A program made the translations under genes and the position numbers. A stretch of 29,996 nt of DNA, from positions 1 through 29,996 of the IMG/VR virus record IMGVR_UViG_3300025057_000033. One strand, written 5' to 3'. The DNA comes from a virus. Below the pieces are notes generated by a model. The model made no database searches, was not told the DNA's origin, and worked only from the letters and a program-made list of their open reading frames with translations. Shown piece by piece: positions 8,855-16,532 of the stretch. How positions within the stretch are numbered: the stretch's first letter is position 1; each line of letters opens with the position of its first letter.

Positions 8855-9403
8855 ATGGCTTGCGATTTAACAGCTGGTAGAAAAGTACCGTGTAAAGATG
8901 TAATTGGCGGAATAGTTAGAGTTTACTTTATAGATTTCGGATATTTAGGAACTGTAACTAAAGTAGACGATGAAATTACTGGACTTTCTGGTACATTTAA
9001 CGCCTACCAATATGATTTAAAAGGTACTAATAGTTTAGAAACTGCTATTACCTCAAGTAGAGAGAATGGAACAACATTCTTTGAAGAAACATTAACTTTA
9101 ACACTACCTAAATTATCTAAAGAAGATAATAAGGAACTGAAGCTTTTAGCTTACGGTAGACCACACATTGTTGTAGAAGATAGAAACGGTAACTGCATGT
9201 TAGCTGGATTAGAGCATGGCATGGAGGTAACTGGTGGAAGTATAGCAACTGGTACAGCTTTTGGAGATTTAAGTGGATATACTTTAACATTAACTGGTCA
9301 AGAATTAGAACCTGCTAATTTTATTGCTGGTGCTGTAGCTGGAGACCCTTTTGTTGGCGAAACCTTTTCTGGCGCAACAATTGTTTTAGGTACAAATAGT
9401 TAA
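8855..9403 (+). CDS. Major tail tube protein candidate, 182 aa
   Basis: The protein has 182 residues, beta-rich. It begins MACDLTAGRKVPCKDVIGG and contains a conserved core I know from flavobacterial phage tail proteins: TAITSSRENGTTFFEETLTL, LLAYGRPHIVVEDRNGN, AGLEHGMEVTGG and GDLSGYTLTLTG. The first 15 residues have two cysteines. Size, beta content and position downstream of the capsid gene fit the major tail tube protein. It stands 55 bases after the capsid gene, past a hairpin, and is followed by a strong terminator, so head shell and tail tube form one short transcript. A minor head or decoration protein is the alternative. Confidence 0.7.
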   Translation: MACDLTAGRKVPCKDVIGGIVRVYFIDFGYLGTVTKVDDEITGLSGTFNAYQYDLKGTNSLETAITSSRENGTTFFEETLTLTLPKLSKEDNKELKLLAYGRPHIVVEDRNGNCMLAGLEHGMEVTGGSIATGTAFGDLSGYTLTLTGQELEPANFIAGAVAGDPFVGETFSGATIVLGTNS

Positions 9404-9452
9404 AAAAGACGCGATTAATATAATTGTGTGATTCATAATATATAGTTTGATT

Positions 9453-9486
9453 GGAGGGGAGGAAGTGATTAGCCTCCCCTTTTTTA
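9453..9486 (+). terminator. Rho-independent terminator
   Basis: AGGGGAGG (9455-9462) pairs with CCTCCCCT (9473-9480) around a ten-base loop, followed by TTTTTT. This is the most GC-rich perfect stem seen in the window and a textbook intrinsic terminator. It ends the capsid/tail-tube transcript 50 bases after the tail gene and 11 bases before the next ATG. Confidence 0.9.
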
Positions 9487-9496
9487 TTAAAAAAAT

Positions 9497-9850
9497 ATGC
9501 AAATATTAACTACAAGTGGCACACGAATTATTAACTTTATACCAAGAGAAACAATTACTGGTAGTAAAACTTATAAATTAGTGATAAAATCAGAAGCTCA
9601 AAATAAAGTTATAGCAACAGATAATGATGCAACATTTACTGAATTAGACTACTATTATCAATATTCAACTACACAAGCATTAATTGAAAACAATTACTAT
9701 ACTATTACAATCACGAATACAACAGATAACGCAATAATTTTTAAAGATAAAATGTATTGTTCAGACCAAACACTTTCAGACTATGAAATATCAAACGGTG
9801 TTTATATAGAACAAAGCACAGGAGATAACGAATTTATATATTATGGATAA
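9497..9850 (+). CDS. Hypothetical structural-type protein, 117 aa
   Basis: The protein has 117 residues, beta-rich, with many Thr, Tyr and Asn (ETITGSKTYKLVIKSEA, YYYQYSTTQALIENNYYTIT) and no membrane segment or catalytic motif. It begins eleven bases after a terminator and overlaps the portal gene by eight bases, so its transcript presumably starts by read-through or from a promoter I cannot identify. Similar small beta proteins occur next to portal genes in Flavobacteriia phages. A head or neck decoration role is possible; the function is unknown. Confidence 0.55.
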   Translation: MQILTTSGTRIINFIPRETITGSKTYKLVIKSEAQNKVIATDNDATFTELDYYYQYSTTQALIENNYYTITITNTTDNAIIFKDKMYCSDQTLSDYEISNGVYIEQSTGDNEFIYYG

Positions 9851-11663
9851 TCTACATTTAATACAACTTAATCAATATGAAAGACCTACTATTACAGAAG
9901 AACGTAATAGAAACTATGTATCAATAGGAGATAACAATGATTATTATCAAAGTTTAATAGATGCTTATATGAATAGCACTACAAACCAAGCGGTAATAAA
10001 TGGTGTTGTTAATCAAATATATGGCAAAGGCTTAGATGCTACTGATTCTAATAAAAAACCAGAACAGTATGCACAAATGAAAAGTTTAATTAAAAACGAT
10101 TGCTTAAGAAAAGTTTGCCAAGATTTAAAACTATTAGGAGAAGCAAGTTTTCAAGTTACATACACAGGCAATAAAATATCAGCAATTACACACTTTCCAA
10201 GAGAAACATTAAGAGCTGAAAAAATGGATGATAGTGGTGAAATTAAAAACTATTATTATGCACCTGATTGGAGTAAAGTACAAAGAAATACTAAACTAAA
10301 AAAGTTTCCTGTATTTGGTAGTGGCGCACAAAATGAAATATATATTGTAAAAAGATATGTAACTGGATTTTACTATTATTCACCAGCAGATTATAATACT
10401 GCTTATGCAACTTTAGAAAATGAAATTGCGTGTTATTTAATTAACGATACTCAGAACGGTTTTAGTGGTACAAAGGTTGTTAATTTTAATAATGGCGTGC
10501 CAGATAGAGAAAAACAATTAGCTATTAAGAACGATGTAATGCAAAAACTTACTGGTAGTTATGGTGAAAAAGTAATTGTTGCGTTTAATAATAATGCAGA
10601 AAGTAAAACAACTGTTGAGGATATACCACTAAATGATGCACCAGAACACTATTCTTTTTTAAGTGAAGAGTGTAAAAAAATGATAATGTTAACACATAGA
10701 GTTACTTCACCATTGTTATTAGGTTTATCTTCTGCTAATGGATTTTCTTCTAATGCTGATGAAATAGAAAATTCAAGTAGATTATTTAATAATGTTGTAA
10801 TACAACCTTATCAAAATTTATTAATAGATTCTATTGATGAAATGTTAGCTGTTAATGGTATTAGTTTAAATCTTTACTTTAAAACTATTGAACCACTTGA
10901 GTTTATGGAGTTAGATGAATTAGATGATGAAGAAAGAGAAGAACAAACTGGCATTAAAGAAGATGATGATGATTTTAGTGCAGAACTTGAAATAATGGCT
11001 TCTAAGAGCATTTCAGATGCAGATAGTGATTTACTACTAAATGAAGCATTAGATGTTTTAGGTGGCGAAATAATGAATAGTGAAGAGTTTGAGATTGTAG
11101 ATATTAGAGATGTTAGTGATGATAATATGAGTGTTGAAGATTGGGCTGATAATATGATAGAATTAGCAGCAGTAGTTAAAAGTGATACACCAATTAAGAA
11201 CGACCCAAATGGTTTTTCTACATTAGATAAAAGTTATTATAAAGTAAGGTACAAATACAATACAGCAAGTGCTAAAGGCAAAAGCGGTAAGAGTAGAAAG
11301 TTTTGCAAAGAAATGATGGCAAGAAGCAAAAGAGGTGTTGTATATAGATTAGAAGATATTGATAAGGCAAGTAGGCAAATGAATTTTAAAGCTGCTGAGT
11401 TACCAATGCACAAAGGCCAAAAGTATGATTTATTTAAGTTTAAAGGTGGTGTTTATTGTAGACACAAATGGCAACAAGTATTGTATAGAATGAAAATTGA
11501 TGCTGCTTTAGATGGTAAAAAAGGTAGTAAAGATTTAAAAGATTATGATGTGGTAAAGAAAATACCAAAGAGTTATGAAGCAAAACCAAGAGGACATAAA
11601 GATGCAAAAAAAGCTCCTGTGAATATGCCGAATAACGGACATCATCCAAATTATAAAAAATAA
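9843..11663 (+). CDS. Portal protein with C-terminal extension, 606 aa
   Basis: The protein has 606 residues. The first about 340 look like a phage portal: VSIGDNNDYYQSLIDAYMNS at 26-45, NGVVNQIYGKGLDA, CQDLKLLGEASFQVTY, and MIMLTHRVTSPLLLGLSSANGF near 280-301, where portals carry their stem and wing elements. The middle (350-400) is very acidic. Residues about 450-606 are a basic extension (GKSRKFCKEMMARSKRGVVYR, then FKFKGGVYCRHKWQQVLYR) that I recognise as a recurring C-terminal module of Bacteroidota phage head proteins, perhaps DNA-binding or a minor-head function fused to the portal. The portal forms the dodecameric DNA gate in the head. Unusually it lies downstream of the capsid gene. 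Confidence 0.8.
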   Translation: MDNLHLIQLNQYERPTITEERNRNYVSIGDNNDYYQSLIDAYMNSTTNQAVINGVVNQIYGKGLDATDSNKKPEQYAQMKSLIKNDCLRKVCQDLKLLGEASFQVTYTGNKISAITHFPRETLRAEKMDDSGEIKNYYYAPDWSKVQRNTKLKKFPVFGSGAQNEIYIVKRYVTGFYYYSPADYNTAYATLENEIACYLINDTQNGFSGTKVVNFNNGVPDREKQLAIKNDVMQKLTGSYGEKVIVAFNNNAESKTTVEDIPLNDAPEHYSFLSEECKKMIMLTHRVTSPLLLGLSSANGFSSNADEIENSSRLFNNVVIQPYQNLLIDSIDEMLAVNGISLNLYFKTIEPLEFMELDELDDEEREEQTGIKEDDDDFSAELEIMASKSISDADSDLLLNEALDVLGGEIMNSEEFEIVDIRDVSDDNMSVEDWADNMIELAAVVKSDTPIKNDPNGFSTLDKSYYKVRYKYNTASAKGKSGKSRKFCKEMMARSKRGVVYRLEDIDKASRQMNFKAAELPMHKGQKYDLFKFKGGVYCRHKWQQVLYRMKIDAALDGKKGSKDLKDYDVVKKIPKSYEAKPRGHKDAKKAPVNMPNNGHHPNYKK

Positions 11664-11677
11664 TAAAATAAATAAAA

Positions 11678-12046
11678 ATGAGAACACAAAGAAGAGTATT
11701 TGAAAAACTAAGTGAAACTACAAAAGTAGAATTAGCAAGTGAAAAAATTGAGTTAAATAGAATGAACGAACTCAAATCTAATTTTAATAAATTAATGACC
11801 GTGTCTAACAAAGCAGATTCAATCAAAGATAAAGTGGAAAAAGCATTTCAATCAGGTCAAAAAGAATTACAAAAATTGCAATCTGAAAGTGAAACTTTAA
11901 TTAAATTAATAAGAAATGAAGTTATGGACATTGATGCGATTTATAAAGATTTAGGAGAAAAAACACCTGCAAAAATTACAAGTTTATTTGATGATTCGTC
12001 ACAATATCAAATACAAATATCAAATTTAGCAAATATATATAGTTAA
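11678..12046 (+). CDS. Coiled-coil protein, 122 aa
   Basis: The protein has 122 residues, almost all helical and charged (LASEKIELNRMNELKSNFNK, EKAFQSGQKELQKLQSESE), with no Cys and no membrane segment. It sits 14 bases after the portal gene and one base before the connector-like gene. Position suggests a head or neck assembly helper, for example a small scaffold or an internal head protein. I do not recognise a named family and the role is open. Confidence 0.6.
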   Translation: MRTQRRVFEKLSETTKVELASEKIELNRMNELKSNFNKLMTVSNKADSIKDKVEKAFQSGQKELQKLQSESETLIKLIRNEVMDIDAIYKDLGEKTPAKITSLFDDSSQYQIQISNLANIYS

Positions 12047-12047
12047 T

Positions 12048-12551
12048 ATGAGTAAAGCACTATTTGTAACAAGACACGATATTTCAGTATTTACTGCTGC
12101 TAATGGTAATATAGATAATGATAAAATCTTACCATATATTAACCAAGCACAAGACATACACATACAGAATTATCTTGGTACTGATTTATATGTTAAAATA
12201 CAAAACGAAATAGTTGCTGGTACTTTAGTAAATCCTTATTTAGCTTTATTAAACGATTATATAAAACCAATGCTCTTACATTGGAGTATGGTTGAATATT
12301 TACCTTATGCGGGTGTTAATATTTCAAATGGTGGTATATATACTAAAAATCCTGAAAATAGCACAGCATTAACAAAAGAACACGTAGATAGCTTAGTTGA
12401 AAAAAGTAGAAGCACAGCAGAGTTCTACACGAGAAGATTTATAGATTTTATGCAAAATAACGCAGCTGGATTAATACCTGAGTACTATTCTAATAGTCAA
12501 GAAGATATGTATCCAGATGACGTTGCAGATTTTGGAGGTTGGGTACTTTAA
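12048..12551 (+). CDS. Head-tail connector/neck protein candidate, 167 aa
   Basis: The protein has 167 residues. Its helical N-terminal half reads DNDKILPYINQAQDIHIQNY, LGTDLYVKIQNE and LLNDYIKPMLLHWSMVEYLP, which I know from a recurrent Bacteroidota phage protein encoded after the portal. The pattern of helices and the SRSTAEFYTRRFIDFM segment resemble gp6-like head-tail adaptors, which form a ring under the portal. The acidic C-terminus ends GGWVL. The gene starts one base after the previous stop and nine bases before the repeat-containing fibre gene. Confidence 0.6.
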   Translation: MSKALFVTRHDISVFTAANGNIDNDKILPYINQAQDIHIQNYLGTDLYVKIQNEIVAGTLVNPYLALLNDYIKPMLLHWSMVEYLPYAGVNISNGGIYTKNPENSTALTKEHVDSLVEKSRSTAEFYTRRFIDFMQNNAAGLIPEYYSNSQEDMYPDDVADFGGWVL

Positions 12552-12560
12552 AAATATATT

Positions 12561-13913
12561 ATGCCAGATAATACAATAGAATGGGGACAAGGTGCGGTAA
12601 ACAACAATAATGATTGGGGTAAAGCAAAAGCTAATTCTACCAATAATTTTGGTGCTGTTTATGATGATTCGCCAAGTGGTGATACTGATTTAACTGGAGG
12701 TCCACCACCACCACCGCCTTATTCACCTGCAAGATTACAGTATTCTGTAACTTCAGGAGTTGAAAAAACAATAAGTATAAGATTTTACGGAACTGATTAT
12801 ACAATTGATTGGGGAGATGGTACTGTTGAAACTAATCAAACAGACGGAACTAAAACACATACTTATAATTCTGGAGGTTCTGGTACTACTACAAATCCAA
12901 TTGTATCAATTGGTGATGAAAATGATGTAGGATCAGTTACTAGAATCACACAAAATGTTCCAACTGATTTATTAGATATAATTTCTTGGGGAAGTCTTCC
13001 TTATACCAGTTTTTATATTGCATTTTCAGGTGCTACTAATCTTGCAAGTACAATAACTGCAACAGATGCTCCAAATCTTTCAAATGTTACAACATTTCAG
13101 CAAATGTTTCGACAAACTTCATTTAATACTAATATTAATCATTGGGATGTTAGTTCTTGTACAAATTTTTTCGAAATGTTTAGAGAGGCATCTTCATTTA
13201 ATCAGCCATTAAATAATTGGGATGTTAGTTCAGTTACTAATTTTTCGTCAATGTTTTATGCTGCATTTAATTTTAATCAAGATATCGGAAATTGGAATAT
13301 AAACACTTCATCTAATGTTAATATGACTGCTATGTTCCGTTATGCAAGTTCATTTAATCAAGATATAAGTGGTTGGGATGTTAGTAGTGTTACTAGTATG
13401 TATCTGATGTTTAACCTAAATTATTCTTTTAATCAAGATATAAGCGGTTGGGATGTTAGTTCAGTTACTAATTTTTCGTCAATGTTTTATCAATCATCAT
13501 TTAATCAAGATATAAGTGGTTGGGATGTTAGTTCTTGTCAAAATTTTAATACTATGTTTAGGTCTAATGGATCCTTTAGTCAAAATTTAAGTGGTTGGTA
13601 TGTAAATGGTTTATATCCTACTCTCAGACATATGACAGATATGTTTAGAGGGGCAGGCGGAATGACAAATGAAAAATTTACTGACACTTTTGTTGGCTTT
13701 GCAGTAGCAGTAAAAAGAGATGGCGGACCTTATTCTGTTAATGCTTTTACTCGTTCAGGAAAAACGTTTTTAGAATCAAGAACACAGGATACTGATAATT
13801 CTGGAAATACCGTAGATTATTCTATTAAATATGGTTCTTTGTGGGATAGCAACTGGAGTGATGCTGGAGATGCCAGACAATTTTTATTAGATAATAGTTG
13901 GTCAATAAATTGA
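12561..13913 (+). CDS. DUF285/BspA-like repeat protein, putative receptor-binding protein, 450 aa
   Basis: The protein has 450 residues. An N-terminal Trp/Asn-rich segment is followed by a polyproline linker (GGPPPPPPYSP, about 50-60). A PKD-like beta domain (about 65-125) carries DYTIDWGDGTVE. About seven copies of a 24-27-residue repeat follow, roughly residues 185-375, each of the form SFNQDISGWDVSSVTNFSSMF. This is the DUF285/BspA-like surface repeat, a leucine-rich-repeat-like solenoid used in adhesins. The C-terminal 75 residues (VNAFTRSGKTFLES) form a cap. Position between connector and lysis genes fits a virion adhesin or receptor-binding fibre. Repeat DNA is nearly identical between units, so copy number may vary. 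It carries two of the few GATC sites in the genome. Confidence 0.75.
   Translation: MPDNTIEWGQGAVNNNNDWGKAKANSTNNFGAVYDDSPSGDTDLTGGPPPPPPYSPARLQYSVTSGVEKTISIRFYGTDYTIDWGDGTVETNQTDGTKTHTYNSGGSGTTTNPIVSIGDENDVGSVTRITQNVPTDLLDIISWGSLPYTSFYIAFSGATNLASTITATDAPNLSNVTTFQQMFRQTSFNTNINHWDVSSCTNFFEMFREASSFNQPLNNWDVSSVTNFSSMFYAAFNFNQDIGNWNINTSSNVNMTAMFRYASSFNQDISGWDVSSVTSMYLMFNLNYSFNQDISGWDVSSVTNFSSMFYQSSFNQDISGWDVSSCQNFNTMFRSNGSFSQNLSGWYVNGLYPTLRHMTDMFRGAGGMTNEKFTDTFVGFAVAVKRDGGPYSVNAFTRSGKTFLESRTQDTDNSGNTVDYSIKYGSLWDSNWSDAGDARQFLLDNSWSIN
13217..13259 (+). repeat. 43-bp exact direct repeat, copy 1
   Basis: Bases 13217-13259 are identical to 13448-13490 and encode the core of two DUF285 repeat units (WDVSSVTNFSSMFY). 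Shorter near-copies beginning TTTAATCAAGATATAAG occur at three further unit starts. Such identity at DNA level points to recent unit duplication or gene conversion. Confidence 0.9.
13448..13490 (+). repeat. 43-bp exact direct repeat, copy 2
   Basis: Second copy of the exact repeat at 13217-13259, 231 bases downstream in the same reading frame (231 is divisible by three). Recombination between the copies would remove or add whole repeat units without breaking the frame. Confidence 0.9.
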
Positions 13914-13918
13914 AAGAT

Positions 13919-14104
13919 ATGATAAAAACACCAAATACAGATACGTGGTTTATTTGCAGAAATGAAGATAATACAGTAATACATTATACTTTCGTTAATG
14001 CTAATCACGAAATAGCAACAGGACAACCAATAGTTGAAGAATTTGATAATGAAGCTGACTGGATAGAAAGACTAAAAGAATTAGGAATAACGCCTGAATT
14101 ATAA
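13919..14104 (+). CDS. Small hypothetical protein, 61 aa
   Basis: ATG at 13919 is preferred over an upstream in-frame TTG at 13898, which would overlap the previous gene. The 61-residue product is acidic, with aromatic residues and short beta-prone segments (DTWFICRNEDNTVIHYTFV) and the ending DWIERLKELGITPEL. Small proteins with a similar acidic W-IERL end are often encoded between tail-fibre genes in phages, possibly as fibre chaperones. That is only an analogy and the function is unknown. Confidence 0.6.
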   Translation: MIKTPNTDTWFICRNEDNTVIHYTFVNANHEIATGQPIVEEFDNEADWIERLKELGITPEL

Positions 14105-14106
14105 AA

Positions 14107-14889
14107 ATGGCATTATCAATAAATAGCACAACAGGAACAATTGATTTGTCAGCGTCAACTGCTGGAACTTATACTGTAAGATACACAACAGCAGATGGAT
14201 TTGCAACTACTCAAGTAACAGTTCAAAATTGTTCGTTTACAAATACTAGGTCTTTAGATTTAGATGGAGTAAATGATTATGCACAAGGCGTTTCAGCAAG
14301 TGCCTTACAAGGTGCGGCTTCGTGTACTGTTATGGCTTGGGTAAGATTTGATGAATATCCATATTTAGAAGCTATTGCCCATAATTGGATAAATCCAAAT
14401 TATTTATATCTATTAAGATACTACAATGGTCAATGGGAATTTTACATTAGAGGAAACGGAGTTACACGTATCGTAGTTTATACAATGTCAATATCGCAAA
14501 ACACTTGGTATCATGTAGTAGGAGTAAAAGATGGAACTACTTTAAGATTATATGTAAATGGTAGTCAAGTTTCTACAAATTCAACAAGCATACCAGTTAA
14601 TATGCAAAATAATACCTCTGGCTTTACTCAAGACAGAATAAGTGGTTACGATAGTGCATATCTAGGAGGACAAGTTGATGAACTAGCTTTATGGACATCG
14701 GCAGTATCAGCTTCAAATATTTCAACTATTTACAACTCTGGAAATGGTGCAATTGATTTAACACCTTATAATCCCGTAAATTGGTGGAGAATGGAAGAGG
14801 GTAGTGGACAAATTGTTACAGATAGTGGAAGTGCTAACACACAATTAAACTTATATAACGGAGCAGGATTTAGCACATTAGTACCATGA
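14107..14889 (+). CDS. LamG/concanavalin-A-like lectin-domain protein, 260 aa
   Basis: The protein has 260 residues. Residues 1-42 form an Ig-like beta segment (TGTIDLSASTAGTYTVRY). Residues about 48-235 match a LamG/Laminin_G_3 jelly-roll: SLDLDGVNDYAQ, CTVMAWVRFDEY, NTWYHVVGVKDGTTLRLYVN and GGQVDELALWTSAVSASNI. Such domains bind glycans or surface proteins. There is no signal peptide, so a virion location is more likely than secretion. Next to the DUF285 protein it probably provides a second host-binding module, able to contact flavobacterial surface polysaccharide. It starts two bases after the previous stop and shares ATGA with the next gene. Confidence 0.75.
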   Translation: MALSINSTTGTIDLSASTAGTYTVRYTTADGFATTQVTVQNCSFTNTRSLDLDGVNDYAQGVSASALQGAASCTVMAWVRFDEYPYLEAIAHNWINPNYLYLLRYYNGQWEFYIRGNGVTRIVVYTMSISQNTWYHVVGVKDGTTLRLYVNGSQVSTNSTSIPVNMQNNTSGFTQDRISGYDSAYLGGQVDELALWTSAVSASNISTIYNSGNGAIDLTPYNPVNWWRMEEGSGQIVTDSGSANTQLNLYNGAGFSTLVP

Positions 14890-15155
14890 ATAATTTAACT
14901 TACAATATAATAAACATATCAGATTTAGAAAATATCGACTTTTCTCAAATATTTGAAACAAGTTCTGAAACTATAAGAAAATCATTAGACGAAACATTGT
15001 TTGTGATAAAATGGGAAACGCAACCAAGTTTTTTGACTGATGAAACAGTAACGCCAGTACAAACATTGAATCATTCTGAGTGCTTAACATTGATGGCTAC
15101 TGAAAATTGGACTAATCTTGACTCAATGGATGAGTTAATTAATGATAATGAATAA
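14886..15155 (+). CDS. Small acidic hypothetical protein, 89 aa
   Basis: The protein has 89 acidic residues, rich in Thr, Ser, Glu and Asn (SDLENIDFSQIFETSSETI), with aromatic spots (FVIKWETQPSFL). There is no membrane segment or motif. It shares ATGA with the LamG gene, so translation is coupled, and overlaps the first possible start of the next gene. Linkage to the lectin gene suggests a chaperone or accessory of the fibre complex. The function is unknown. Confidence 0.55.
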   Translation: MNNLTYNIINISDLENIDFSQIFETSSETIRKSLDETLFVIKWETQPSFLTDETVTPVQTLNHSECLTLMATENWTNLDSMDELINDNE

Positions 15156-15168
15156 TAAAGTAAATATA

Positions 15169-15459
15169 ATGGATGACCACACAATTTTAATAGGTTTAAT
15201 CTCTGCATTGGGTTTAAAAGAGATTTGGAATATTTGGAAGAAGAAAATAGATGTTAATGCTGCAAAAGAAGAACGTGAAGAAAACATTTATGCAAAACAG
15301 GTTGATGTTCTTACTAATAAAATTGCACAATTAGAAACTAAGATTGAATTACTAATTGAAGAAAATATACAATTAAGAGTTAAGATAGAAAGAATGCAAA
15401 CACGTTTAGTTGTATCTGCTAAGAAGAAAGTAAATAGAAAAAATAATGAGAAAGGTTAA
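15169..15459 (+). CDS. N-terminal hydrophobic helix plus coiled-coil protein in the lysis cluster, 96 aa
   Basis: I chose ATG 15169 because its upstream AAATATA is like other starts here; ATG 15142 is an in-frame alternative that overlaps the previous gene. The product starts with a short hydrophobic stretch (HTILIGLISALGLKEIW), then a coiled coil (NKIAQLETKIELLIEENIQL) and a very basic tail (KKKVNRKNNEKG). It overlaps the amidase gene by 14 bases. Proteins of this shape next to phage amidases are often membrane-associated lysis helpers (spanin- or antiholin-like). The hydrophobic part is short for a full transmembrane helix, so the role stays tentative. Confidence 0.55.
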   Translation: MDDHTILIGLISALGLKEIWNIWKKKIDVNAAKEEREENIYAKQVDVLTNKIAQLETKIELLIEENIQLRVKIERMQTRLVVSAKKKVNRKNNEKG

Positions 15460-15961
15460 TAAAATAGTTATACATTGTACCGCTACAAAAGAAGGTATTA
15501 ATGTAAGTCCAGCCACTATAAAACAATGGCATTTAAAAAGAGGTTTTTCAGATATAGGATATCATTATATCATTGGTATTGAAGGTAAAATAAATTCTGG
15601 TAGGCCAGTATCAAGAGCAGGCGCACACGTTAAGAATGGAAATAGTGATAGTATTGGAATAGCATACGTTGGTGGCTTAGATTCTAACGGAAAAGCAAAA
15701 GATACAAGAACAGAAGCACAAAAAGCATCATTAATTAAAATACTTAAAGTATTAAAAAACATTTATCCACAAGCAAGCATTCATGGCCATCGAGATTATT
15801 CACCTGATAAAGATGGTGATGGAGTTGAGGAACATGAATTTATGAAGCAATGTCCTTGCTACAATGCGGAAGAAGAATACTTAGATTTACAACCAAAATC
15901 TTTTAAACCAAAAACTAAAAAAGTAAAAGATAAATTAAATGGAAAAAAACAATCAAACTAA
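15446..15961 (+). CDS. N-acetylmuramoyl-L-alanine amidase endolysin, 171 aa
   Basis: The protein has 171 residues of the Amidase_2/T7-lysozyme type, which cuts the amide bond between MurNAc and the stem peptide. Visible motifs are VIHCTAT with zinc ligand His10, DIGYHYII at 36-43, RAGAHV at 58-62, and HGHRDYSPDKDGDG at 113-126 followed by CPCY (Cys136 or Cys138), giving the His/His/Cys zinc site. The C-terminal 30 residues are a Lys-rich tail that could bind the cell wall or DNA. There is no signal peptide, so release needs the holin encoded 91 bases later. It is the main lysis enzyme. Confidence 0.9.
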   Translation: MRKVNKIVIHCTATKEGINVSPATIKQWHLKRGFSDIGYHYIIGIEGKINSGRPVSRAGAHVKNGNSDSIGIAYVGGLDSNGKAKDTRTEAQKASLIKILKVLKNIYPQASIHGHRDYSPDKDGDGVEEHEFMKQCPCYNAEEEYLDLQPKSFKPKTKKVKDKLNGKKQSN

Positions 15962-16055
15962 TTTAGAGGACTTAATTAAAAAATTAGAAAAATTACCAGT
16001 ACCAGAACGTACTTGTAATATTGATGATGAAACTTGTGAAAGTTGTAGTGGATGA
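15939..16055 (+). CDS. Tiny Cys-rich protein in lysis cluster, 38 aa
   Basis: ATG 15939 lies inside the end of the amidase gene and TGA 16053-16055 overlaps the holin start, so both junctions suggest translational coupling. The 38 residues are helical and acidic in the first half (NLEDLIKKLEKLPVPE) and end with three cysteines (CNIDDETCESCSG). It has no membrane segment. It could be a small regulator of lysis or a coupling leader. I do not recognise a family. Confidence 0.5.
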   Translation: MEKNNQTNLEDLIKKLEKLPVPERTCNIDDETCESCSG

Positions 16056-16492
16056 ATAAATTAAAAGATACTAAAATAGGAAAATTTTTAGCTGAGAAAG
16101 CACCAGATGTTTTAGATGTTGCTGGTTCTTTATTACCAGATGCTGGTTTATTAGGTGTTGTAAAGAATTTAATAGATAAAAAACCAGATTTAACAGCAGA
16201 AGAAAAACAAGAAATACATCAACAATTAATAGAATTATACAAATTAGAAGTAGAAGATAGAGATAGTGCAAGAAAACGTGAAGTTGAAATATCTAAAGTA
16301 AGAAGATTTGATTTTATGTTTAATTTAACAGGTTTAGTTGGATTAGGTACTTTTGTTTTTTTAGTTTATTGTATAGTGTATATTACAATACCAGAAAGTA
16401 ATGAAAAAACATTCTATACATTAATTGGTTTATGTGAAGGAATAGTGCTTAGCATCTTTGGTTTTTACTTTGGAAGTGTGGCTAAAAAATAG
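16052..16492 (+). CDS. Holin-like membrane protein, 146 aa
   Basis: The protein has 146 residues. An N-terminal amphipathic, Gly-rich helix (VLDVAGSLLPDAGLLGVV) is followed by a charged helix with VEDRDSARKREVEI. Two clear membrane helices then run at about 92-112 (LTGLVGLGTFVFLVYCIVYI) and about 120-141 (TLIGLCEGIVLSIFGFYFG), ending in a basic AKK. The DRDSARKREVEI block before the membrane helices is the pattern of 3-TM GTA-type holins. Position after the amidase supports a holin that opens the inner membrane at lysis time. It is followed by a candidate promoter for the early genes. Confidence 0.7.
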   Translation: MNKLKDTKIGKFLAEKAPDVLDVAGSLLPDAGLLGVVKNLIDKKPDLTAEEKQEIHQQLIELYKLEVEDRDSARKREVEISKVRRFDFMFNLTGLVGLGTFVFLVYCIVYITIPESNEKTFYTLIGLCEGIVLSIFGFYFGSVAKK

Positions 16493-16500
16493 TAAATAAT

Positions 16501-16532
16501 TTTTTTTTATTATATTTAGCAAAAACTATTAA
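16501..16532 (+). promoter_or_regulatory. Candidate promoter with TATATTTA box
   Basis: The 18-mer TTTTTTTTATTATATTTA at 16501-16518 is repeated exactly at 28141-28158. TATATTTA (16511-16518) resembles the Bacteroidota -7 box TAnnTTTG and lies 14 bases before ATG 16533. No clear -33 TTTG is in place. This gap separates late lysis genes from early-type genes, where a promoter is expected. Confidence 0.4.
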
